A program made the position numbers and the translations under genes. The notes beneath the pieces are model-generated. The model did no database searches. It saw only the letters and a program-made list of their open reading frames with translations, and was not told the origin of the DNA. A stretch of 64,000 nucleotides of DNA from contig JANKKI010000430.1 in assembly GCA_025175665.1 (NCBI GenBank), positions 186,001-250,000 of the forward strand, written 5' to 3'. This DNA comes from Cinchona pubescens. Taxonomy: Eukaryota > Streptophyta > Magnoliopsida > Gentianales > Rubiaceae. Positions 1 to 12,671 of the stretch are shown piece after piece (positions within the stretch are counted from its first letter, which is position 1; each line of letters starts with the position of its first letter).

Positions 1-3000
1 AGCTTAATAACTGAGGAAGAAGTGTAATCGTAAGATATTGAGAACTAAGAAAGTCGACTAATCGTAATATATTGTGAGTCGCAAAAGGAGATACAATCAA
101 ACTAGATTGAGATATAAAGGAGAAGTAGTCATATTAGATTTAAAAAGAACCAAGAGCGGGTCGTATTCATTAAAGATTTATAATTAAGTGATTATCTATT
201 CGTGTAAGAAAAAGAACGGAGAAACCTTTAATTATTAATAACGCCTGCAAAATGATTATCTTTCTTCTGTATTAGTACGATATTGATTACAATAAGAAAG
301 AAAGGGTCTAATCGTACTATATTATGGCACAATAAAGGAGATCTAATCGTACAGGATTAAGAACTAACAAAGTAGATCGTGTCATATCAGATTAAGAAAT
401 AGAACAGGAGTTCTTACAAAAGTAAATCTCTTAACTCAAGATAAGAACTTAAAATGCTATTTGATTTGGACAAATTAAGAACCATGAGTGATAACTATGC
501 ATAAAAGAATAAGAACTAAAATATAATATGATGGTTTTGAAGAAATAAGTGAGAAACGAGGCCAAGTATACGTGCTTAATCACAGTGGAAGGAGTTGTAC
601 TCGTACGATATTGAGAACTAAGAAAGAGGACAAATCGTACAAGATGAAATACTAATAACTGGGATCAAGTAGCATAAGATTAAGAAACAAGAAAGGAGTT
701 CTCAACAAAGTACATGTAGAAATATAATAAGTTCTAATAACTCATGATAACAACGTAAAATGCGATTTAATTATGCTAGATAAAGAACCAAAAATCAGTT
801 CAAATTGAAAAAGACTTTAAACAAAAGATGATTATCCAACCTTATTTGAAAAAGAACTGAGAAATGAAGCCAATTACACCTTGTATAATGACAAAGGAAG
901 AAGTGATCATCGTACAATATTGAGAACTAAGAAATGCGACTATTGGAGCTATACAATGAACAACAAAAGGAGACATAACACATGCAATTCACAGAATCAA
1001 AGAAAGGAGATTAGTCGTGTAAGATTACGAAATATGAGAGGAGTTCCAATCATAGCAAATTTGGAAAGGATATGAGATTAAATTTCACAAGGTAAGAACA
1101 TAAATATGTTTTAATAAAAATGGATTAAGAACCATGCGCCGGACCTATTCCTTGCAGATTTCGAACTAATACATCATCTAATAGCATTTGCAAAAGAATA
1201 GAAAAATGAGGCCGATCAAACTTGCTTTACGAGTAAGGAAGAAGTTCCGATCGTTCGATATTGAGAGCAAAGAAATTGACTAACTGTTCTATGAATCGTT
1301 GCAAAAAGGAGAACACATGACAAAATTTTAGGGAGATAATTAAGAAACTAGAAAGGTGATCTAATCGACATACTGTTGCAAAGATAAGAATATCTAATAA
1401 CGGATGATAAACCCCTAATACGTGACTTAGTTAGACTAGATTGAGAACCATGTGTGGGACCTGTGCACAAAAGATTTAGATCAAATGAATGATCTAATCG
1501 CATTCGAAAGAGAACAGAGGCAACCATATTAGCTTAATAACTGAGGAAGAAGTGTAATCGTAAGATATTGAGAACTAAGAAAGTCGACCAATCGTAATAT
1601 ATTGTTAGTCGCAAAAGGAGATCCAATCAAACTAGATTGAGAACTAATAAAGGAGAAGTAGTCGTATTAGATTTAAAAAGAACCAAGAGCGGGTCGTATT
1701 CATTAAAGATTTATAATTAAGAGATTATCTAATCGTATAAGAAAAAGAACTGAAAAATGAGGCCTATTAATAATGCCTGCACAATGTTTGAGGTAAAAAT
1801 TATAATCTCATAGTACGATATTGAGAAGAAAGAAAGGGTCTAATCGTACTATATTATGGCACAGTCTCATAGATCTAATCGTACAGGATTAAGAACTAAC
1901 AAAGTTGATCGTGTCATATCAGATTAAGAAATAGAACAGGAGTTCTTATAAAAGTAAATCTCTTAGCTCAAGATAAGAACTTAAAATGCTATTTGATTTG
2001 GACAAATTAAGAACCATGAGTGATAACTATGCATAAAAGAATAAGAACTAAAATATAATATGATGGTTTATAAGAAATAAGTGAGAAATGAGGCCAAGTA
2101 TACGTGCTTAATCACAGTGGAAGGAGTTGTACTCGTACGATATTGAGAACTAAGAAAGGGGACAAATCGTACAAGATTAAATACTAATAACTGTGATGAA
2201 GTCGCATAAGATTATGAAACAAGAAACGGTTCTCAACAAAGTACATGTAGAAACATAATAAGTTCTAATAACTCATGATAACAACGTAAAATATGATTTA
2301 ATTATGCTAGAGTTATTAAGACCAACAATCCGTTCAAATTGAAAAAGGCTTTGAACAAAAGATGATTATCTAACCTTTTTTAAAAAGAACTGAGAAACGA
2401 AGCCAATTACACCTTGTATAATGACAAAGGAAGAAGTGATCATCGTACAATATTGAGAACTAAGAAATGCGACTATTGGAGCTATACAATGAACAACAAA
2501 AGGAGACATAACACATGCAATTCACAGAACCAAGAAAGGAGATTAGTCGTGTAAGATTACGAAATATGAGAGGAGATCCAATCATAGCACATTTGGAAAG
2601 GATATGAGATTAAATTTCACAAGGTAAGAACATAAATATGTTTTAATAAGAATGGATTAAGAACCATACGCTAGACCTATTCCTTGCAGATTTCGAACTA
2701 ATACATCATCTAATAGCATTTGCAAAAGAATAGAAAAATGAGGCCGATCAAACTTGCTTTACGGGTAAGGAAGAAGTTCCGATCGTTCGATATTGAGAGC
2801 AAAGAAATTGACTAACTGTTCAATGAATCACAAAAGGAGAACACACGACAAAATATTAGAGAGATAATTAAGAAACTAGAAAGGTGATCTAATCGACATA
2901 CATGTTGCAAAGATAAGAATATCTAATAACGGATGATAAGCCCCTAATACGTGACTTAGTTAGACTAGATTGAGAACCATGTGTGGGATTAATGCACCAA

Positions 3001-4550
3001 AGGTTTAGATCAAATGAATGATCTAATCGAATTCGATAGAGAACGGAGGCAACCATATTAGCTTAATAACTGAGGAAGAAGTGTAATCGTAAGATATTCT
3101 AACAAAGAAAGTCGATTAATCGTCAATCTATATTGTGAGTCGCAAAAGGAGATACAATCAAACTAGATTGAGAACTAATATAAGGATCTAGGTGTCGTAT
3201 TAGATTTAGTAAGAACCAAGAGCGGGTCGTATTCATTAAAGATTTATAATAAAGAGATTATCTAATCGTATAAGAAAAAGAACTGAGAAATGAGGCCAAT
3301 TAATAATGCCTGCACAATGATTAGTTCTAACGAAGAAATTGTAATAGTACGATATTGAGAAGAAAGAAAGGGTCTAATCGTACAATATTAAGGCACAGTA
3401 AAGGAGATCTAATTGTACAGGATTAAGAACTAACAATCTAGATCGTGTCATATCAGTGATTAAGAAATAGAACAGGAGTTCTTATAAAAGTAAATCTCGT
3501 AACTCCAGATAAAAACTTAAAATGCAATTTGATTTGGCCAAATTAAGAACCATGAGCGATAACTATGCATAAACGAATAAGAACTAAAATATAATATGAT
3601 GGTTTTGAAGAAATAAGTGAGAAATGAGGCCAAATATACGTGCTTAATCACAGTGGAAGGAGTTGCACTCGTACAATACTGAGAACTAAGAAAGGGGACA
3701 AATCGTACAAGATTAATACTAATAACAGGGATCAGGTCGCATAGGATTCAGAAACAATAAAGGAGTTCTCAACAAAGTACATGTAGAAACATAATAAGTT
3801 CTAATAACTCATGATAACAACGTAAAATCTGATAATCTAATTATGCTAGATTAGGAACCAAGATTCAGTTCAAATTGAAAAAGATGATTATCTAACCTTA
3901 TTTGAAAAAGAACTGAGAAATGAAGCCAATTACACCTTGTATATTGACAAAGGAAGAAGTGATAATCGCACAATATTTAGAGCTAAGAAATACGACTAAT
4001 CGAGCAATACAATGAACAACAAAAGGAGACATAACATATGCAATTCAGAACAAAGAAAGGAGATTAGTCGTGTAAGATTTCGAAACATGAGAGGAGTTCC
4101 AATCATTGCACATTTGGAAAAGATATGAGATCAAATTTCACAAGGTAAGAACATAAATATGTTTTAATATGAATGGATTAAGAACCATGCGGCTAGACCT
4201 ATTCCTTGAAGATTTAGAACTAATACATCATCTAATAGCATTTGTCTCTTGAATAGAGAAATGAGGCCAATCAAACTTGCTTTACGAGTAAGGAAGAAGT
4301 TCCGACTGTTCGATATTGAGAGCCAAGAAATTGACATCTAACTGTTCTCTATCATGAATCTCAAAAGGATAACACATGATATAATATTAGGGAAATAATT
4401 AAGAAACTAGAAAGGTGATCTAATCGACATACATGTTGAAAAGATAAGAATATCTAATAACGGATGATTGTTGTATCTAATTTTGCGACTCACTACATTG
4501 AGAACCATGTGTGGGACTTGTGCACGTAAGATTTAGATCAAATGAATGAT

Positions 4551-4690
4551 CTTCTTCTTATTCGAATTAGAACTAAGTCTCTTTTCACTATGTCTTTAAC
4601 TAATCTATTAGATGTGTATAAGTTCTTAGGCATAATTAATAGGCCTCATTTCTCAGTTCTTTTTCTTATATGATTGATAGTCTCTTAAGG
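4551..4690. repeat. Scrambled patch with inverted satellite piece
   Basis: Normal unit sequence stops after TGAATGATCT and resumes at GGAGATACAACAATC. In between, the expected unit start is missing. It is replaced by unrelated-looking sequence with CTAAGTCTCTT, the core AGATGTGTATAAG (4610-4622) of the Tn5 mosaic end, and a piece of subunit i/ii in the opposite orientation (about 4627-4671, GCATAATTAATAGGCC). It is most easily read as a mate-pair chimera patched into the assembly. Confidence 0.7.
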
Positions 4691-7600
4691 AGATACAACA
4701 ATCAAACAAGATTGAGAACTAATAAATGAGAAGTAGTCGTACTAGATTTAAAAAGAACCAAGAGCGGGTCGTATTCATTAAAGATTTACAATTAATAGAT
4801 TATCTAATCGTATAAGAAAAAGAACTGAGAAATGAGGCCTATTAATTATGCCTGCACAGTGATTAAGGAAGAAATTGTAATTGTACGATATTGAGAAGAA
4901 AGAAAGGGTCTAATCGTACTATATTATGACACAGTAAATGAGATCTAATCCTACGGGATTAAGAACAACAAAGTAGATCGAGTCATATCAGATTAGGAAA
5001 ATAGAACAGGAGTTCTTACAAAAGTAAATCTCGTAACTCAAGATAAGAACTTAAAATGCGATTTGATTTGGCCAAATTAAGAACCATGAGTGATAACTCT
5101 GCATAAAAGAATAAGAACTAAAATATAAAATATGATGGTAATGAAGGAATAAGTGAGAAATGAGGCCAAGTATATGTGCTTAATCACAGTGGAAGGAGTT
5201 GTATCGTACGATATTGAGAACTCAGAAAAAGGGGACAAATCGTACATAGATTAAATACTAATAATTGGGATCTAGTCGCATAAGATTAAGAAACAAGAAA
5301 TGAGTTCTCAACAAAGTACATGTAGAAACATAATAAGTTCTAATAACTCGTGATATCACTCTATTACGTAAAATGTGATTTAATTATGCTAGTTTGAGAA
5401 CAAAGTATCAGTTCAAATTGAAAAAGACTTTGAACAAAAGATGATTATCTAACCATATTTGACAAATAACTGAGAAATGAAGCCAATTACACCTTGTATA
5501 ATGACAAAGGAAGAAGTGATAATCGTACAATATTGAGAACTAAGAAATGCAACTAATCGAGCTATACAATGAACAACAAAAGGAGACATAACATATGTAA
5601 TTCAGAACAAAGAAAGGAGATTAGTCGTGTAAGATTATGAAATATGAGAGGAGTACCAATCAGAGCACATTTGGAAAAGATATTATCAAATTTTACAAGG
5701 TTCATAAATATGTTAAGAACGGATTAAGAACCATGCGGCTGGACCTATTCCTTGAAGATTTAGAACTAATACATCATCTAATAGCATTTGCAAAAGAATA
5801 GAGAAATGTGGCCAATCAAACTTGCTTTATGAGTAAGGAAGAAGTTGCGATCGTTCGATATTGAATGAGAGCCAAGAAATTGACTAACTGTTCTATGTTA
5901 TGAATCGCAAAAGGAGAACACATGATAAAATATTAGGGATATCTAATAACGGATGAAAAGCCCCTAATTGGTGACTTAGTTAGACTAGATTGAGAACCAT
6001 GTGTGGGACCTGTGCACAAAAGATTTAGATCAAATGAATGATCTAATCGCATTCGAAAGAGAACGGAGGCAACTATATTAGCTTAGTAACTGAGGACGAA
6101 GTGTAATCGTAAGATATTGAGAACTAAGACAGTCGACTAATCGTAATATATTGTGAGTCGCAAAAGGAGATACAATCAAACAAGATTGAGAACTAATAAA
6201 GGCGTAGTAGTCGTATTAGATTTAAAAAGAACCAAGAGCGGGTCGTATTCATCAAAGATTTATAATTAAGAGATTATCTAAGCGCATAAGAAAAAGAATG
6301 GAGAAATGAGGCCTATTAATTATGCCTGCACAATGATTAAGGAAGAAATTGTAATAGTAGGATATTGAGATTCAGAAAGAAAGGGTATAATCGTACTATA
6401 TTATGACACAGTAAAGGAGATCTAATCTTATACGGGATTAAGAACTAACAAAGTCGATCGAGTCATATCAGATTAAGAAATAGAACATGAGTTCTTATAA
6501 AAGTAAATCTCGTAACTCAAGATAAGAACTTAAAATGCGATTTGATTTGGCCAAATTAAGAACCATGAGTGATAACTCTGCATAAAAGAAAAAGAACTAA
6601 AATATAAAATATGATGGTAATGGAATAAGTGAGAAATGAGGCCAGGTATACGTGCTTAATCACAGTGGAAGGAGTTGTACTCGTACGACACATTGAGAAC
6701 TCAGAAAAAGGGGACAAATCGTACAAGATTAAATACTAATAACTGGGATCAAGTCGCATAAGATTAAGAAACAAGAAATGAGTTCTCAACAAAGTACATG
6801 TAGAAACATAATAAGTTCAAATAACTCATGATATCAACGTAAAATGTGATTTAATTATGCTAGTTTGAGAACCAAGTACTCAGTTCAAATTGAAAAAGAC
6901 TTTGAACAAAAGATGAGTATCTAACCATATTTGACAAATAACTGAGAAATGAAGCCAATTACACCTTGTATAATGACAAAGGAAGAAGTGATTATCGTAC
7001 AATATTGAGAACTAAGAAATGCGACTAATGGAGCTATACAATGAACAACAAAATGAGACAGAACATATGCCATTCAGAACAAAGAAAGGAGATTAGTCGT
7101 GTAAGATTATGAAATATGAGAGGATTACCAATCACAGTGCATTTGGAAGAGATATGAGATCAAATTTCACAAGGTAAGAACATAAATATGTTTAAATAAG
7201 AATGGATTAAGAACCATGCAGCTGGACCTATTCCTTGGAGATTTAGAACTAATACATCATCTAATAGCATTTGCAAAAGAATAGAGAAATGAGGCCAATC
7301 AAACTTGCTTTACGGGTAAGGAAGAAGTTGCAATCGTTCGATATTGAGAGCTAAGAAATTAACTTATTGTTCTATGTTAGTTCTACTCTGAATCGCAATT
7401 AGATCAACACATGATTAATATTGGGGATATCTAATAACGGATGATAAGCCCCTAATACTTGACTTAGTTAGACTAGATTGATAACCATGTGTGGGACCTG
7501 TGCACAAAAGATTTAGATCAAATGAATGATCTAATCACATTCGAAAGAGAATGGAGGCAACTATATTAGCTTAATCACTAAGGAAGAAGTGTAATCGTAA

Positions 7601-9051
7601 GATATTGAGAACTAAGAAAGTCGACTAATCGTAATATATTGTGAGTCGCAAAAGGAGATGCAATCAAACAAGATTGAGAATTAGGAAAAGGAGAAGTAGT
7701 CGTATTAGATTTAAAAAGAACCAAAAGCGGGTCGTATTCATCAAAGATTTATAATTAAGAGATTATCTAATCGAATAAGAAAGAACTGAGAAATGAGGCC
7801 TATTAATTATGCCTGCACAATGATTAAGGAAGAAATTATAATAGTACGATATTGAGAAGAAAGAAAGGGTCTAATCGTAGTATATTATGACACGACAGTA
7901 AAGGAGGTCTAATCGTACGGGATTAAGAACTAACAAAGTCGATCGAGTCATATCAGATTAAAAATAGAACAGGAGTTCTAATAAAAGTAAATCTCGTAAC
8001 TCAAGATAAGAACTTAAAATGCGATTTGATTTGGCGAAATTAAGAGCCATGAGTGATAACTATGCATAAAAGAATAAGAACTAAAATATAAAATATGATG
8101 GTAATGAAGGAATACACTTTTAGAGGCCAGGTATACGTGCTTAATCACAGTGGAAGGAGTTGTACTCGTACGATATTGAGAACTCAGAAAAAGGGGACAA
8201 ATCGTACAAGATTAAATACTAATAACTGGGATCAAGTCGCATAAGATTAAGAAACAAGAAATGAGTTCTCCACTAAGTACATGTAGAAACATAATAAGTT
8301 CTAACAACTCATGATATCAGCGTAAAATGTGATTTAATTATGCTAGTTTGAGAACCAAGTATCCGTTCAAATTGAAAAAGATTTTGAACAAAAGATGATA
8401 ATCTAAACTTACAATTACACCTTGTATAATGACAAAAGAAGAAGTGATAATCATAGAATATTGAGAACTAAGAAATGCGACTAATCGAGCTATACAATGA
8501 ACAACAAAAGGAGACATAACATATGCAATTCATAACAAAGAAAGGAGATTAGTCGTGTAAGATTATGAAATATGAGAGGAGTACCAATCACAGCACATTT
8601 GGAAAAGATATGAGATCAAATTTCACAAGGTAAGAACATAAATATGTTTTAATAAGAATGGATTAAGAACCATGCGGCTGGTCCTATTCCTTGAAGATTT
8701 AGAACTAATACATCATCTAATAGCATTTGCAAAAAAATAGAGAAATGAGGCCAATCAAACTTGCTTTACGAGTAAGGAAGAAGTTGCGATCGTTCGATAG
8801 TGAGAGCCAAGAACACTATGTTAGTAATGAATCGCAAAAGGAGAACACATGATAAAATATTAGGGAGATAATTAAGAAACTAGAAAGGTGATCTAATATC
8901 GACATACATGCTGAAAAGATGAGAATATCTAATAACGGATGATAAGCCCCAAATACGTGACTTAGTTAGACTAGATTTAGAACCGTGAGTGGGACCTGTG
9001 TACAAAAGATTTAGATCAAATGAATGATCTAATCGCATTCGAAAGAGAACG

Positions 9052-10590
9052 GAGGCAACTATATTGGCTTAATAACTAAGGAAGAAGTGTAATCGTAAGA
9101 TATTGAGAACTAAGAAAGTCGACTAATAGCAATATATTGTGAGTCGCAAAAGGAGATACAATCAAACAAGATTGAGAACTAATAAAGGAGAAGTAGTCGT
9201 ATTAGATTTAAAAAGAACCAAGAGCAGGTCGTATTCATCAAAGATTTATAATTAAGAGATTATCTAATCGTATAACAAAAAGAACTGAGAAATGAGGCCT
9301 ATTAATTATGCCTGCACAATGATGAAGGAATAAATTGTAATAGTAGGATATTGAGAAGAAAGAAAGGGTCTAATCGTACTATATTATGACACAGTAAAAG
9401 TAGATCTAATCGTACGGGATTAAGAACTAACAAAGTCGATCGAGTCATATCAGATTAGGAAATAGAACAGGAGTTCATATAAAAGTAAATCTCGTTACTC
9501 AGGATAAGAACTTAAAATGCGATTGGATTTGGCCAAATTAAGAACCATGAGTGATAACTATGCATAAAAGAATAAGAACTAAAATATAAAATATGATGGT
9601 ATTGAAGGAATAAGTGAGAAATGAGGCCAGGTATACGTGCTTAATCACGGTGGAAGGAGTTGTACTCGTACGATATTGAGAACTCAGAAAAAAGGGACAA
9701 ATTGTACAAGATTAAATACTAATAATTGGGATCAAGTCGCATTAGATTAAGAAACAAGAAAGGAGTTCAGAACAATGTACATGTAGAAACATAATAAGTT
9801 CTAATAACTCATGATAACAACGTAAAATGTGATTTAATTATGCTAGTTTGAGAACCAAGAATCAGTTCAAATTGAAAAAGGCTTTGAACAAACGATGATT
9901 ATATCTAACCTTATTTGACAAATAACTGAGAAACGAAGCCAATTACACCTTGTATAATGACAAAGGAAGAAGTGATAATCGTAGAATATTGAGAACTAAG
10001 AAATGCGACTAATCGAGCTATACAATGAACAACAAAAGGAGACATAACATATGCAATTCCGAACAAAGAAATTAGATTAGTCGTGTAAAATTATGAAATA
10101 TGAGAGGAGTTCCCATCACAGCACATTTGGAAAAGATATGAGATCAAATTTCACAAGGTAAGAACATAAATATGTTTTAACAAGAATGGTTTAAGAACCA
10201 TGCGGCTGGACCTATTCCTTGAAAATTTAGAACTAATACATCATCTAATAGCATTTGCAAAAGAATTGAGAAATGAGGCCAATCAAACTTGCTTTACGAG
10301 TAAGGAAGAAGTTGCGATCGTTCGATATTGAGAGCCAAGAAGTTGACTAACTGTTCTATGTTACGAATCGCAAAATGAGAACACATGATAAAATATTAGA
10401 GTGATGCAAATTAAGAAACTAGAAAGGTGATCTAATCGACATACATGCTGAAAAGATGAGAATAGCTAATAACGGATGATAAGCCCCCCTAATATGTGAC
10501 TTAGTTAGACTAGATTGAGAACCATGTGTGGGACCTGTGCACAAAAGATTTAGATCAAATGAAGAATCTAATCGCATTCAAAAGAGAATG
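9052..10590 (+). repeat. Reference satellite unit with five internal subunits
   Basis: A clean unit used here as reference. GAGGC/GAAGCC boxes divide it into subunits i 9052-9293, ii 9294-9622, iii 9623-9934, iv 9935-10274 and v 10275-10590 (242, 329, 312, 340 and 316 bp). Each subunit has the same early landmark, GGAAGAAGT-like sequence followed by a TATTGAGAAC-like box, at 9101, 9349, 9674, 9987 and 10326, repeating again at 10640. Each ends with a GAGAAATGAGGCC-like box (the last as GAACGGAGGC). The unit is therefore a pentamer of diverged ~310-bp ancestors, subunit i being shortened. Confidence 0.85.
9347..9487 (+). repeat. Example of the ~35-bp basic motif (four copies)
   Basis: Four consecutive segments, 9347-9381, 9382-9417, 9418-9452 and 9453-9487 (35, 36, 35 and 35 bp), align on the skeleton GATTGAGAAC-TAA-AAAGGAGA-CTAATCGTA. 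The same ~35-bp spacing is visible in subunit i (for example the run starting at 9099). This supports origin of the ~310-bp subunit by amplification of a ~35-bp motif. Copies are diverged, and in parts of each subunit the phase is hard to follow. Confidence 0.7.
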
Positions 10591-11626
10591 GAGGCAACTA
10601 TATTAGCTTAATAACTAAGGAAGAAATGTAATCGTAAGATATTGAGAACTAAGAAAGTCGATTAATCGTAATATATTGTGAGTCGTAAAAGGAGATACAA
10701 TCGAACAAGATTGGGAACTAATAAAGGAGAAGTAGTCGTATTAGATTTATAAAGAACCAAGAGCGGGTCGTATTCGTCAAAGATTTATAATTAAGAGATT
10801 ATCTAATCGCATAAGAAAAAGAACTGAGAAATGAGGCCTATTAATTATGCCTGCACAATGATTAAGTAAGAAATTGTAATAGTAGGATATTGAGAAGAAA
10901 GAAAGGGTCTAATCTTCGTACAATATTATGACACAGTAAAGGAGATCTAATCGTACGGGATTAAGAACTAACAAAGTCGATCGAGTCATATCAGATTAAG
11001 AAATAGAACAGCAATTCTTATAAAAGTAAATCTCGTAACTCAAGATAAGAACTTAAAATGCCATTTGATTTGGCCAAATTAAGAACCATGAGTGATAACT
11101 ATGCATAAAAGAATAAGAACTAAAATATAAAATATGATGGTATTGAAGGAATAAGTGAGAAATGAGGCCAGGTATACGTGCTTAATCACAGTGGTAGGAG
11201 TTGAACTCGTACGATATTGAGAACTCTGAAAAAGGGGACAAATCGTACAAGATTAAATACTAATAACTGGGATCAAGTCGCATAAGATTATGACACAAGA
11301 AAGGAGTTCTCAACAAAGTACATGTAGAAACATAATAAGTTCTAATAACTCATGATAACAGCGTAAAATGTGATTTAATTATGCTAGTTTGAGAACCAAG
11401 AATCAGTTCAAATTGAAAAAGTAGTTTGAACAAAAGATGATTATCTAACCTTATTTGACAAAGAACTGAGAAATGAAGCCAATTACACCTTGTATAATGA
11501 CAAAGGAAGAAGTGATAATCGTACAATATTGAGAACTAAGAAATGCGACTAATCGAGCTATACAATGAACAACAAAAGGAGACATAACATATGCAATTCA
11601 GAACAAAGAAAGGAGATTAGTCGTGT

Positions 11627-12571
11627 TAATGGAGCAACCGTGTGTACAGCTGATTGGACAACATCAAGTGGAGCATGGCTGATCAAATTCATCCCTTTGT
11701 CAACTAGAGTAGTTGATGTTATTTGCTTCGTTCCCGATGGACCTGCTTCATGATACTTTACGGGTGTCCAACGCTTTTGGGCAGTCTTTTTTGCTGGATT
11801 TTGAATGTTTTCACCTGGAGCCGTTGGTTGTTTGGTTAAAAGCAGTTCACCCGCACGGCATGATTCATTAGCATGACCAATTTTCTTGCATTTTGTACAG
11901 TAGGATGGTACATCTTCATAGGGTATGATTCTTTTCCAAATATCCTCCTTTCCTACTCTTAACCACACCCTTGAAGGGAGTTCAGACAGGAGGTCAACTT
12001 CTACGCACACTTTTGCAACGCTTGGCCTAGTAAATTGTTCAGTTGCCATATCCAATTTGAGAGGGGTCCCAACAGCTTGAGCGAGGCTAAAAACAGCGTG
12101 CTTATTAAAGAAGATTGCTGGGATACACATCGAGATGATCCAAATAGGGACTATGGATGGTTCCTCATCGGTTGTAAAGAGTGGGTGCCACTTGTGGACT
12201 CGCATATAATGACCATTGATGAACCATGTATTCTTCAGCCAGCAACGGAGATAATCCTCCTCCGATGAGAATCGAATGAGGACGTGTTTATAGTCAAGAT
12301 ATCCTACTGTTAACTGACCTTTGAATCCTATTGGGTGAAAACTTTTGCGAAGTGTCTCCATGTTCGGTTTCCCTCTCGGAAAGTTCCCCACCAAAGTAAA
12401 ACGAAATGGTGCAGCAAGTTGTTGAATTAGATCATCATTTGAAAAGAAAACAGTTGGTTCACCTTTGTGAGATTGGAGGGCCTATAGGGGTGCAGCGAAT
12501 TTTGGCGTAGGAATGTCTGAATTTTGGCCATCCAAAAGCACTTGTGCAAAGGTGTTTCGTTGATCGGCCAT
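11627..12571 (-). pseudogene. LINE ORF1 (gag-like, DUF4283 + zinc knuckle), truncated
   Basis: This is the RNA-binding ORF1 protein of a plant L1-type LINE, which by family knowledge coats the element RNA. The start is ATG at 12571-12569 (MADQRNTFAQVLL...). An in-frame TAG at 12482-12484 interrupts codon ~30, and the same frame then stays open for about 285 residues to the insert edge. A DUF4283-like region includes VGNFPRGKPNMETLRKSF and LRCWLKNTWFINGHYMRV. A CCHC zinc knuckle (CTKCKKIGHANESC, CX2CX4HX4C) lies at 11858-11899. The protein ends around SAVHTVAPL, after which the frame reads satellite. A single stop in an otherwise open frame suggests a fairly young copy. It is related to, but clearly diverged from, the L2 and F3 ORF1 copies. 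Confidence 0.88.
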
Positions 12572-12671
12572 GGCCGAGAAAGCAAAAGAGTTTGTTAGGT
12601 CTTGGTTTTTAGAGTGAGAAATGTAGAGAGAAGGAGGAGAAAAAAGTTTCGTTTTTACTGGTGAAAGAGTC
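11627..12671 (-). mobile_element. LINE fragment F1: 5' end and partial ORF1
   Basis: A non-satellite insert of 1045 bp holding the 5' end of a plant L1-type LINE on the minus strand: 5' UTR on the right and ORF1 running leftwards. ORF1 is cut at 11627, so the ORF1 C-terminus, all of ORF2 and the poly(A) end are missing. Ordinary target-primed insertion gives 5' truncation, so losing the 3' end is unusual. Satellite on the two sides is in opposite orientations and meets the insert at the same satellite base: GGAGATTAGTCGTGT on the left and its reverse complement on the right. There is no direct target-site duplication. Confidence 0.9.

Larger units (their letters stand above)
1..11626 (+). repeat. 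Satellite block A1, ~1.53-kb units, orientation A
   Basis: Tandem array of a ~1.53-kb unit. Using AGCTTAATAACT as the landmark, units start near 1, 1531, 3060, (4.57 kb, start lost in a scrambled patch), 6080, 7568, 9066 and 10605; the last is cut by LINE fragment F1 at 11626. Spacings are 1530, 1529, 1488, 1498 and 1539 bp. Units are clearly homologous along their whole length, with scattered substitutions and small indels. Stop codons are dense in all frames and the only open stretches are short, so no gene is supported. The array is AT-rich with no recognisable RNA gene. Whether it is centromeric, pericentromeric or a knob cannot be told from sequence alone. Confidence 0.97.

Noticed and set aside
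9347..9487. CRISPR-like array because of ~35-bp spacing
   Set aside because: The repeats are contiguous and diverged with no unique spacers, and the context is plant satellite.
11627..12671. Host gene encoding a DUF4283/zinc-knuckle protein
   Set aside because: The same ORF1 occurs in L2 together with LINE ORF2, poly(A) and target duplication, so F1 is a LINE fragment.
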